This document shows, in pieces, positions 31,435-39,117 of a stretch of 59,806 bases of DNA. A program made the translations under genes and the position numbers. Source of the stretch: an uncultured Sutterella sp. (GTDB taxonomy: Bacteria; Pseudomonadota; Gammaproteobacteria; Burkholderiales; Burkholderiaceae_F); contig CAJMEC010000007.1 in the NCBI GenBank assembly GCA_905212345.1, positions 1 through 59,806 on the forward strand. The letters are read 5' to 3'. Each line of letters begins with the position of its first letter. The first letter of the stretch is position 1. Under the pieces are notes generated by a model. That model had not been told where the DNA came from and did no database searches. It saw only the letters and a list, made by a program, of their open reading frames with translations.

Positions 31435-31924
31435 TACCTCATTAACAAATTACCTTTCTTCAGGTGTTGAGCGTTCGCTGATGACTATCGGCGGACTGGT
31501 CGGCGCTGCATTTAGTTTTGCTTTCGGAGACGTCGCTCCTTTAATTTTGTGGTTGGCCATTTTTGTTACAGCAGATATGGTAACTGGTATCTTGGCTGCC
31601 ATAAGAAGTAACAGTCTAAGTGGTAAGAAACTCTTTTATGGAACGATCCGCAAGGTCGTTATGTTCTGCATCATTGCTCTAGCACACGGGTTGGATGCTT
31701 CTCTTCAGGATTTGATTAGTTTCAATTTCGTTCAAAGTATTGTCATTGTTGCTTACACCGCCGGGGAATTCGGTTCAGTTATAAAGAATTTAGAGAAGTC
31801 AGGCTTGGGCGGAATTGTGCCTCCGGTGCTTCGCTACATTCTCTACGCAATTAACCAATATCTTGAAGAGCGTGCCTCAAAAACCTTGCCTATCAAACTT
31901 CACGCCCCAGACAAAAAGGAATAA
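31430..31924 (+). CDS. Holin (phage_holin_4-like)
   Basis: A 164-residue protein with several membrane segments (LMTIGGLVGAAFSFAFG, LILWLAIFVTADMVTGILAA, KVVMFCIIALAHGLD, VQSIVIVAYTAGEFGS). The pattern FVTADMVTGILAAIR and GKKLFYGTIRKVVMF fits the holin 4 (toxin secretion/lysis) family, best known from Firmicutes phages. It forms membrane holes that set lysis time. It is followed 4 bp later by the peptidase gene. Confidence 0.85.
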   Translation: MITSLTNYLSSGVERSLMTIGGLVGAAFSFAFGDVAPLILWLAIFVTADMVTGILAAIRSNSLSGKKLFYGTIRKVVMFCIIALAHGLDASLQDLISFNFVQSIVIVAYTAGEFGSVIKNLEKSGLGGIVPPVLRYILYAINQYLEERASKTLPIKLHAPDKKE

Positions 31925-31928
31925 CCAA

Positions 31929-32303
31929 ATGAAAATTGGATTTTTTGACACAAAAGAATTCGAAAGTAAAGACGGTAAACCATCACCTTTTGATGACACG
32001 GTAGTCAAACGTGAACTGATTGTCATGCTCAATGCGATTCGCAGCCGATACGGAAAACCGATTGTGGTCAATTCTGGCTATCGAAGTCCTGAGCACAATG
32101 AAGCAGTTGGTGGTGTGAAGAACTCCTATCACACTTTAGGTCTGGCTGCTGACATACGTCCTTTGTCTGACAACATGAGTGATCTTCCGGAATTGCAGCA
32201 GATTTGTGATCAGATGAATCCCAGAGGCGGTGTGGGCTTTTACAACACGTTTGTTCATGTTGATGTTCGAGGCGAGCATGCTCGTTGGGATGAGAGAGGA
32301 TAG
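31929..32303 (+). CDS. Peptidase M15A-type endolysin
   Basis: A 124-residue zinc peptidase of the M15A type. Motifs are NSGYRSPEHNEAVGG, SYHTLGLAADIRP (His and Asp ligands) and FVHVDVRG (third His). It cuts peptide cross-links in peptidoglycan. The ATG at 31929 just after the holin stop is chosen; the frame extends upstream only by chance. Position after holin confirms the lysis role. Confidence 0.92.
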   Translation: MKIGFFDTKEFESKDGKPSPFDDTVVKRELIVMLNAIRSRYGKPIVVNSGYRSPEHNEAVGGVKNSYHTLGLAADIRPLSDNMSDLPELQQICDQMNPRGGVGFYNTFVHVDVRGEHARWDERG

Positions 32304-32308
32304 ATGTT

Positions 32309-33010
32309 ATGGCACAAGCACCGGCTTATACACGGAGTAAAAATTTCGTAGAAAACAGCGGTAATGCGACAGATCATTCCGCTCTTAATAATGAGTTCGA
32401 CAATGTGGCGAAATCAATTAAAGGCTTAAGGGATAACCAAGCGTTGCTTTTAAACGATGACGGAACATTAAAGGAAAACATTATCCAGGCCAATAGTTTA
32501 ACCGAACAGGCTGTAGAACGTTTACGTGGTCCACAAGGATTGCAAGGTGAAACGGGTGATACAGGTCCAGCGGGGCCTCAGGGAGAACAAGGCATTAAAG
32601 GGGACGTAGGTGCATCGTTTGTAGCAGATATATCTGATATCAAGGCGAATCGCGCAATGTACGACCTGATGCCAAAAGGTTTTAGTTTTCTCGCTATGGA
32701 CGAGGGGAAACTCTATTGGAAACTGTCCGCGACAAAAGCTGATTGGTCCTCTGGTGTCACATTTGGCAAAGGTGACAAAGGCGATAAAGGGGACCAAGGT
32801 GATCAAGGAGCACAGGGTGAAAGAGGCCTACAGGGTATTCAGGGTGAAACAGGGCCTCAGGGTGAACCAGGAAAAGATGGTACGGATGGTTTAGTGACAT
32901 CCGTTGATCAAACAGTCAAGACTGCAAATCTCATTGGCAAATCATTGCTTTCGGTGAATTTAGTCGTGAATGAAACAGGTCAACTCTCTATCAAGATATC
33001 AGCGGAGTAA
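32309..33010 (+). CDS. Second fibre protein with collagen-like repeats
   Basis: A 233-residue protein. Residues 1-70 (YTRSKNFVEN, NEFDNVAKSIKGLRDNQALL) are clearly related to the N-terminus of the fibre at 26434, so both attach to the same virion site. Two Gly-X-Y stretches (GPQGLQGETGDTGPAGPQGE; GDKGDKGDQGDQGAQGERG) indicate collagen-like trimers. The C-terminus is short. It lies between lysis and tail genes. Confidence 0.85.
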   Translation: MAQAPAYTRSKNFVENSGNATDHSALNNEFDNVAKSIKGLRDNQALLLNDDGTLKENIIQANSLTEQAVERLRGPQGLQGETGDTGPAGPQGEQGIKGDVGASFVADISDIKANRAMYDLMPKGFSFLAMDEGKLYWKLSATKADWSSGVTFGKGDKGDKGDQGDQGAQGERGLQGIQGETGPQGEPGKDGTDGLVTSVDQTVKTANLIGKSLLSVNLVVNETGQLSIKISAE

Positions 33011-33016
33011 AGCATC

Positions 33017-33730
33017 ATGGTAGCCAATCCTCTTCAAAGACGGCAGAAGACAATGGGGGCACTGCTTTCGGAGCTGCGCTCAAGATTAGGTTTTATTGCT
33101 CAGGGGTCCTCGTCGCAAGCAAACGATCCTATTTTGATTTCATTTTTACAAGAAGCAGCAGACATTGTGGTGGCGGATTTGGGGATCCCGTGCTTTAAAC
33201 GATTAACCACAATCAAGGTCGTTAAAGGCTCAAAATTTTATGACTGGCATGATGACGAAAACGATGAAGATATCAATCCTCAGGATGTGGAAGCACTCTA
33301 CATTGCGGACGGCGTTGATCAACGTTATCGCCTGATTGAAGGGATTTCGGAATGGATGCGCGCTGAGATTGATCAGAGTATGCCTACGCATTTTGATCGT
33401 ACAAACGGTCAAATAGAGTTGTACCCAATCCCAGAGCGAGAATACGGACTCGTTATTGAATGGAATAGCACGCATTTTAAGTTCACAGAAAAAACGGATC
33501 GTTGTCCTGTTAACTCTAGATTGATCTTTTTAAGAGCATTGGCCACAGCTAAGGCTCATTATCGGATGCCCGATGCTCAAAACACGGCTTCGGCTTATAA
33601 CGAATTGCTCACGTATGAGCGTGGAAATGCTGTGACGATGAAGCAATACAACTTATGCCGTGATCGTGAGTCTGAAAAATACTTTGTGACGATTGGTGGT
33701 GATGGGAAATTTGTGGCAAGGAGATATTAG
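33017..33730 (+). CDS. Head-tail adaptor-like protein
   Basis: A 237-residue protein starting RRQKTMGALLSELRSRLGF, with DPILISFLQEAADIVVADLG and a C-terminal tyrosine-rich part. The shape resembles P22 gp4-like adaptors that extend the portal in short-tailed phages. It ends overlapping the oppositely oriented HNH gene by 4 bp. Confidence 0.7.
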   Translation: MVANPLQRRQKTMGALLSELRSRLGFIAQGSSSQANDPILISFLQEAADIVVADLGIPCFKRLTTIKVVKGSKFYDWHDDENDEDINPQDVEALYIADGVDQRYRLIEGISEWMRAEIDQSMPTHFDRTNGQIELYPIPEREYGLVIEWNSTHFKFTEKTDRCPVNSRLIFLRALATAKAHYRMPDAQNTASAYNELLTYERGNAVTMKQYNLCRDRESEKYFVTIGGDGKFVARRY

Positions 33731-34542
33731 CCATGTTTGATCTGTCTAACAGGTGTCTCAAGAGCTTGATCAATACTCCACCCTCTTTCGATTCTGCTTC
33801 TAAGCGTATCCAAGTTCATCCCAAAACGTTGGCTCCATTCTTTGAGAGTATGCGCCTCTTTTTTGTATGGGTATTTTTTAGCATTTTTATATTCATTAAA
33901 ACGACATCCACGTACAGGTTTTGTGAGCGCAGCTTCAATCGAATAACCATGAAGCTTTATACGTTGTCGAATCAACGAAACACTCAATCCAGTTTCTTCG
34001 GCCCATTGCGAAAGAGTTTGTCGCTTCCCGTTATATTCAAGCCATACATTGTCTCGTTTGTTTCTATTCTGGACTTTTGGGGTAGTCCATCGGCAATTTT
34101 CTTTCGAATATCCCTTGTTGTTATCGATTCGATCAAGAGAAGCACCTTTAAACGGGCGTTTTCCCATATCTCTAAGAAAGTTTTCAAATTTCATCCAGTC
34201 GTCAGAAATTGTTATTCCTCTGGCACCGTAACGCTTGTAAGCCTGAGCAGTTGGAAGGGTGCAGCGTTCCACCATAGAAATCCAGATCTTATATTCAGGA
34301 GTTTTAGACAATCCATGAGTGGTTTCTGCAAGTTTTGCAGCGCAAGAATTACAAGATTGGAAAATACCTTTTCTTTCGGCATAAAGGAGTTGTCCTCCTT
34401 TACGGATCGATTCTTTCCCACATTTGCAACGGCAGAGCCACCATTGTTGATGTGTTCCTTTGTATTTCTCGGGTTCTTGTGCTTTGGAAATAACCGTCCA
34501 GTATCCAAAAACTCTTCCCGTCAAATCAATTGGCTTTGCCAT
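33727..34542 (-). CDS. HNH homing-endonuclease-like protein, free-standing
   Basis: A 271-residue protein on the opposite strand within the tail block. An N-terminal zinc-ribbon-like part (WWLCRCKCGKESIRKGG, SCNSCAAK) is followed by the HNH core (MVERCTLPTAQAYKRYGARG, FENFLRDMGKRP, SLDRIDNNKGYSKENCRWTT) and two copies of a DNA-binding repeat (TLSQWAEETGLSVSLIRQRI and TLKEWSQRFGMNLDTLRSRI). This is typical of mobile HNH genes in phages. It has its own promoter and a strong AGGGAG site. Confidence 0.88.
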   Translation of the reverse strand: MAKPIDLTGRVFGYWTVISKAQEPEKYKGTHQQWWLCRCKCGKESIRKGGQLLYAERKGIFQSCNSCAAKLAETTHGLSKTPEYKIWISMVERCTLPTAQAYKRYGARGITISDDWMKFENFLRDMGKRPFKGASLDRIDNNKGYSKENCRWTTPKVQNRNKRDNVWLEYNGKRQTLSQWAEETGLSVSLIRQRIKLHGYSIEAALTKPVRGCRFNEYKNAKKYPYKKEAHTLKEWSQRFGMNLDTLRSRIERGWSIDQALETPVRQIKHG

Positions 34543-34563
34543 AAAAATCTCCCTATAAAATCA

Positions 34564-34592
34564 ATTATAAGTTATTTAAGAGTAAATGTAAT
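34564..34592 (-). promoter_or_regulatory. Promoter of the HNH gene
   Basis: On the minus strand -35 ATTACA (34587-34592) and -10 TATAAT (34564-34569) are 17 bp apart. The -35 box ends directly before the ATG of the next late gene. The HNH gene thus brings its own expression signal. Confidence 0.6.
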
Positions 34593-35978
34593 ATGCCTTC
34601 AATAAGTTTTTCCCGCTTCGATCTCGGCATCGACCTCCGAAAGGGCGCTTCTGTTTCAGATGCTAACCGCTTACGAAAAATGAAAAATGCCTACGTAACT
34701 ACAGGTTTAGCAACAGCAAAACGCCCAGGGTTTCGGAAAATAGCAGATTTAGAACCTGGAACAAAAGGCCTTTTTTCTGCAAACGGAAAACTGAACACAT
34801 TTAGCTCTCAGGCTGTTAGCCACAAAGATGCTACCTTTCAATCACATCAGTTGGATACCGATGGCAAGAACATAAAAGATATCTGGTACACGGATATTTT
34901 TAATGGTTATTTATATACGGTAGCGGAATATGAAGATGGCACGATTCAGCACCATTATTTAGACAATTCAGGCAACACAAAGGTAACAGATGCTAATTGT
35001 CCGCAAACGAAGGCCTGCGTAAAAATGCAGTCTAAGATGTTTTCCGTTGGTAAGGATGGCGATACTGTCCGTTATTCTAAGACAGGTGACGCTAGAGACT
35101 GGACAGAATCAGATGATGCCGGCTTTTTACCAACAGGTTTAAATGCCAGAGGTGATAAGACTGCGAATGCGTTAGGTATCTACAAAAAGAACTTAGTTGT
35201 ATTTGCAAGAGACAATGCCCAGATTTGGGTTGTGGATCCTGATCCAACTGCAATGGTTTTAGAGGATCTTGTTGAAAACGTAGGTACTTCTTTCCCTAGA
35301 ACAGTGGCTAATGTTGGCGGAGATATTTACTTTCTTGGAGACTATGGATTCCGCTCTATCACAACGCTTCAATACACAAATAACCTTGCCGATGTTGACG
35401 TTGGTTCTCCGATCGATTCACTTGTCAGACAAGCATTGAAAGATCCAAATGTTAATCCTAGGTCCTTTTATTTCTATGGTACTGGCCAGTATGTTTGTGC
35501 TGTGGGTAATCACTTATTCGTGTACTCATTCTCACGTACATCAAAGGTTGCAGCTTGGTCTGAATATTTTCTTGGCTTTCCGATTGACGCCGTTGCAGAA
35601 AACAATCAAAGACTCTATGTCCGTTCTGGTGATGCAGTCTATCAACTTGATGATGAGTACCACACGGACGATGGCCAACAGTACGAAATGCTCGTTGAGT
35701 TGCCGTACATGGACTTTAAAAAGCCTGGGATACTGAAACATATCACAGGTTTGGACGTTGTTTTTGAAGGTAAAGGGCTCGTCTCTATTGGATACAACGT
35801 AAATGATCCTGACGCATTCACCCCGGAATTATTAGTTAAAGGTAACACTCGTCCGGGAGGTCGTATTCCCGTTGAATGTATGGGAACAGAGTTTGCAGTG
35901 CGCGTGCGAAATTATGACGATCAACCGTTTCAATTAAACGGTATCACTTTGTACTACGAACTGTTGGATACGATCTAA
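34593..35978 (+). CDS. Tail nozzle / DNA-stabilisation protein (P22 gp10-like)
   Basis: A 461-residue beta-propeller-like protein: SFSRFDLGIDLRKGASVSDA, TTGLATAKRPGFRKIADLEP, YGFRSITTLQYTNNLADVDV and SYFYFYG-like repeats. Such proteins form the nozzle closing the tail of podoviruses. Order after the adaptor supports this. The upstream gap is occupied by the HNH promoter, and the ribosome site is weak. Confidence 0.75.
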   Translation: MPSISFSRFDLGIDLRKGASVSDANRLRKMKNAYVTTGLATAKRPGFRKIADLEPGTKGLFSANGKLNTFSSQAVSHKDATFQSHQLDTDGKNIKDIWYTDIFNGYLYTVAEYEDGTIQHHYLDNSGNTKVTDANCPQTKACVKMQSKMFSVGKDGDTVRYSKTGDARDWTESDDAGFLPTGLNARGDKTANALGIYKKNLVVFARDNAQIWVVDPDPTAMVLEDLVENVGTSFPRTVANVGGDIYFLGDYGFRSITTLQYTNNLADVDVGSPIDSLVRQALKDPNVNPRSFYFYGTGQYVCAVGNHLFVYSFSRTSKVAAWSEYFLGFPIDAVAENNQRLYVRSGDAVYQLDDEYHTDDGQQYEMLVELPYMDFKKPGILKHITGLDVVFEGKGLVSIGYNVNDPDAFTPELLVKGNTRPGGRIPVECMGTEFAVRVRNYDDQPFQLNGITLYYELLDTI

Positions 35979-35980
35979 AA

Positions 35981-36406
35981 ATGAACGACAAGATTCTGTT
36001 CCTACAGTCTGAAAGCGAACTCAAACCCTTTTGGAAAGAAGTTAAGCCATTACTTCAGAAATGTGTAACTCACGCAGTCCACGGTGAATATGTAGTTGAA
36101 GACATTTACCAAATGGTGAAAGAGCAAAGGGCTTTCGTGATTTATAGCTTTTGGGATGGTCAGCCGTCCGTTGCGCTTGCGGTTGAGTGGGTGATTTATC
36201 CTCAGATGAAGGCGGTGAACATCATGGCTTTGGGTGGAAAACATTTAATTCCCAGCGCTGAAGTCTTTTGGGCAAGGATTCTGAACATGCTCAAAAGTGT
36301 CGGCATTGAATATGTTGAATGCTCGTGCTCAGAAGCTATGGCCCGCATGCTTACGTCAAAGCTGAACTTCCAACGGACGTATGAATTTTTGCGTTTAAAA
36401 CTGTAG
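35981..36406 (+). CDS. GNAT-fold-like virion-region protein
   Basis: A 141-residue protein with a layout like small acetyltransferases: VIYSFWDGQPSVALAVEWVI, NIMALGG, then IEYVECSCSEAMARMLTSKL and FQRTYEFLRL. Proteins of this kind occur among tail and ejection genes of podoviruses. A catalytic role is not certain, since the acetyl-CoA loop is not obvious. Confidence 0.6.
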   Translation: MNDKILFLQSESELKPFWKEVKPLLQKCVTHAVHGEYVVEDIYQMVKEQRAFVIYSFWDGQPSVALAVEWVIYPQMKAVNIMALGGKHLIPSAEVFWARILNMLKSVGIEYVECSCSEAMARMLTSKLNFQRTYEFLRLKL

Positions 36407-36418
36407 GAGAAATCTGAA

Positions 36419-37123
36419 ATGTGCTTATCTGAAATTGGAATTATCGGAGGCGGTGACGTTCGTGCGTATGGTCGCCAGAGTCATTTCCAAAAGTCTGCCC
36501 CCTTATATAAGGGTGGTGGCAGTGACAGGGCGGCTAAGTTAGAAGCTCAACGCCGAGCCATTGCTGAAGCGGCTCGAAACGCCATCATGCAACAGTTTGC
36601 CAATGCCGGTCGTGAAGAACTTTACGAAGATCACCGTAACGCTGTTTATGACTTGAATCGTCAGGAAGTGGACCGTCAGGCTGAAGAAGCGGAACGCGCT
36701 AATCGTTTTGCATTAGCCCGTAACGGTTTGTTGGGCGGCTCAGTCAATATTGACGCCAACGAAGAATTAAACCGTCGTACCAATGAAGGCTTAATGCAGG
36801 CTCAAGGTCTGGCTGATGATGCAGCAGCCTCTTTGCGCACGCAAGACGAAAACACAAAGCAAAGTCTTTTAAGCATGGCCAATAACGGTATTAATGCCGC
36901 TCAGGCTTCTCAATTAGCTACGGAAGGATTGAAGGCTAATCTGCAAAACGCCGCCGCCAATGAAGCGGTTTCTCAGGTGGGAAACCTCTTCGGTGATATG
37001 CAAAACGCCTATTTGTACAACCAAGCCGTTAAGCAGAACGCCAATTTGTACAACCCGTACTACGCACAGCAACAGAAGGATCCGACTGCTCCGCAAAATT
37101 CTTACGGCGGCACCGTGTCCTAA
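36419..37123 (+). CDS. Internal virion (ejection) protein 1
   Basis: A 234-residue, alanine- and glutamine-rich helical protein (EAQRRAIAEAARNAIMQQFA, EERANRFALARNGLLGG-like). It precedes two similar-style proteins and the giant polyvalent protein, as in the internal-protein set of podoviruses that passes into the host with DNA. Assigned from position and composition. Confidence 0.65.
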   Translation: MCLSEIGIIGGGDVRAYGRQSHFQKSAPLYKGGGSDRAAKLEAQRRAIAEAARNAIMQQFANAGREELYEDHRNAVYDLNRQEVDRQAEEAERANRFALARNGLLGGSVNIDANEELNRRTNEGLMQAQGLADDAAASLRTQDENTKQSLLSMANNGINAAQASQLATEGLKANLQNAAANEAVSQVGNLFGDMQNAYLYNQAVKQNANLYNPYYAQQQKDPTAPQNSYGGTVS

Positions 37124-37140
37124 GTAGGAGGTTTTAAACC

Positions 37141-37962
37141 ATGGGAACCGCTGCCATTGCCGGTTTGATTATTTCGCTTATTGGCGCTGCGATGCAGGGC
37201 TATGCCAGCTATCAGTCCAATAAAGATGCGCAAGATATCATCAACCGTTCTGAAGAACAAAACACTGCGGATCACAAAAAACTGATTGACAACATCAATC
37301 AGGAAACAAGTAATTACGCAGCCGAAAAGCGGAAAGAAGCTCAAGATGAGATTGCCGCTCAACTTGAAAGCCAATACAAGGCACCTGTTAGTGATTCTCA
37401 AGCGATTCGCTCTGAACAACAAACAACTCAGGGTGACGTTTCTGATGACTACAAACGGGCTAAGGCAGCTTCTGATCAACGTACACAGCAGACAATTGGC
37501 ACATTAGCCAACCTGATGGGGCGTGTGAAATCCTCTGGCCGTTTACGCATGAACGAAGGTTCCCGTTTATCGGATATGGCTGCCGAAAATGACTGGTTGG
37601 CCAACAATGCCATCAATCGTACAACGGCCGCTAAGTTAGATGCTCAAGATGCCTTGAACGGCTATCAAACTCTAAAGATGCTGGGGCAAGGCGCTAGCGC
37701 TGTTGGCACGGCTTTGTCTTTGGGGTCTAGCTTAGGTGGAAATGCGGCCAGTACAACCGCCGGCACCTTAGCAGATACAGGCGCTCAGCTGGGTTCGAGC
37801 TATGCACCTTCTTATGCGGCTTCCTCAGCCGTATTTGGTTCCAACGCTTCTCCTTCACTTTGGTTCAATTTTGGCAATGCCGGAGACGTTCTTAAGGCAA
37901 GTACAAATGACGCCTGGAAGAATGCTTTTTCGAGTGGCTCGTACGGCGGCCTTTTTGCTTAA
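37141..37962 (+). CDS. Internal virion (ejection) protein 2
   Basis: A 273-residue protein with a hydrophobic N-terminal segment (TAAIAGLIISLIGAAMQGYA), a central coiled coil, and a Gly/Ala/Ser-rich C-terminus. A strong AGGAGG site precedes it. The N-terminal helix suggests membrane contact during DNA ejection (inference). Confidence 0.65.
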   Translation: MGTAAIAGLIISLIGAAMQGYASYQSNKDAQDIINRSEEQNTADHKKLIDNINQETSNYAAEKRKEAQDEIAAQLESQYKAPVSDSQAIRSEQQTTQGDVSDDYKRAKAASDQRTQQTIGTLANLMGRVKSSGRLRMNEGSRLSDMAAENDWLANNAINRTTAAKLDAQDALNGYQTLKMLGQGASAVGTALSLGSSLGGNAASTTAGTLADTGAQLGSSYAPSYAASSAVFGSNASPSLWFNFGNAGDVLKASTNDAWKNAFSSGSYGGLFA

Positions 37963-37974
37963 AGAGGTACTCTG

Positions 37975-39117
37975 ATGCGAATGCAGTTTGATAATCAAAG
38001 CACAAATGCCCTTGGTCGAGTATTTCAAAACTTGGCCACGTTACCGGCCAGAGCTCGCTTAATGGAGCAGGAAAACGAAATCAAGGCCATGATGAATAGG
38101 TCTTTGATGGATAGCCGTGCTTCTCAAATCGAATTAAACAGAGCAAAGGCGGCTAGGGAGAATCAAGCATTAGGTTTGATGGCTCGTGCGGCCAAACTTT
38201 TTCCAACAGACAGAGACGCTGCCAATTTCTACGCTCTTCAGGGCGGCGGCAAGGCGTACACGCCTTTCTCAAATGTTGGCAATACTGGTTTTTCTATCAA
38301 TGAGGCCACGGGTGTTCAGACTTTAGGTAATCCGGACTTGGCCCGTATCTTCCAAGTTAAGACAGTTTCAAGAGGTGCTGGTGGATCTGGAGGATCTGGT
38401 GGAGGCAGTGGTCCGAGACTGAATCCGAGCCAGATAAAGGTTTTTTATCCCACACCGTTGTTGGATGATCAAGGGGAGCCTGTTATCAATAACAGTACGT
38501 TTCAACCGGTCATGACTACTGACGACAAGGCTATGTTGCAAGACATGATTCAAATGCAGAAACAAGGCTATCCGTCAACCTTGGATGGCTTTATTGCCTT
38601 TAAGGGTGGAATGCCTTCTCCGACTGCGAAGATTTTCTCAGGGGTTTCAGCCGTACAGCAGTCTAATCCTATGCAAGGAATGGTACAGCGAGGGAATATT
38701 AATCTAAATAATCGACCGATTGTTCAGAATCCTGACGGAACGGTAAGCACAGTTCGCTCAATGTCTATCAATGTTGACGGCAAAGAAGTTTTGATTCCTA
38801 CCGTAAGCGATGATGGAAGGATTATGAGTGAACAAGAAGCTATTGATCAATTTAGACGAACCGGTAAAAATCTCGGTGTCTTTAATTCAATTGATGACGC
38901 CAATCGCTATGCACAGCAGTTGCATGAGCAGCAAGCCAGTATGGTTGCACAGCAAACTGCCCCCATGCTTCATACCGCTCCAATTCAACAAACCTATGTT
39001 CCTCCCGAACAAACAAACCGCGACGCTGCTATTGAGAGCATTCGCCGCCGTAGACAAAGCGGTGAATTAAGTCGTGAAGATGCCGTTATTGCCTTAAAAT
39101 CATTGGGATTCCAATAA
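37975..39117 (+). CDS. Internal virion (ejection) protein 3
   Basis: A 380-residue protein with a helical N-terminus (ARLMEQENEIKAMMNRSLMD), a glycine-rich linker (GAGGSGGSGGGSG) and a middle beta part (GTVSTVRSMSINVDGKEVLI) that resembles a short domain common in podovirus ejection proteins. It ends with a basic helix. It overlaps the giant gene by one base (TAATG). Confidence 0.65.
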   Translation: MRMQFDNQSTNALGRVFQNLATLPARARLMEQENEIKAMMNRSLMDSRASQIELNRAKAARENQALGLMARAAKLFPTDRDAANFYALQGGGKAYTPFSNVGNTGFSINEATGVQTLGNPDLARIFQVKTVSRGAGGSGGSGGGSGPRLNPSQIKVFYPTPLLDDQGEPVINNSTFQPVMTTDDKAMLQDMIQMQKQGYPSTLDGFIAFKGGMPSPTAKIFSGVSAVQQSNPMQGMVQRGNINLNNRPIVQNPDGTVSTVRSMSINVDGKEVLIPTVSDDGRIMSEQEAIDQFRRTGKNLGVFNSIDDANRYAQQLHEQQASMVAQQTAPMLHTAPIQQTYVPPEQTNRDAAIESIRRRRQSGELSREDAVIALKSLGFQ

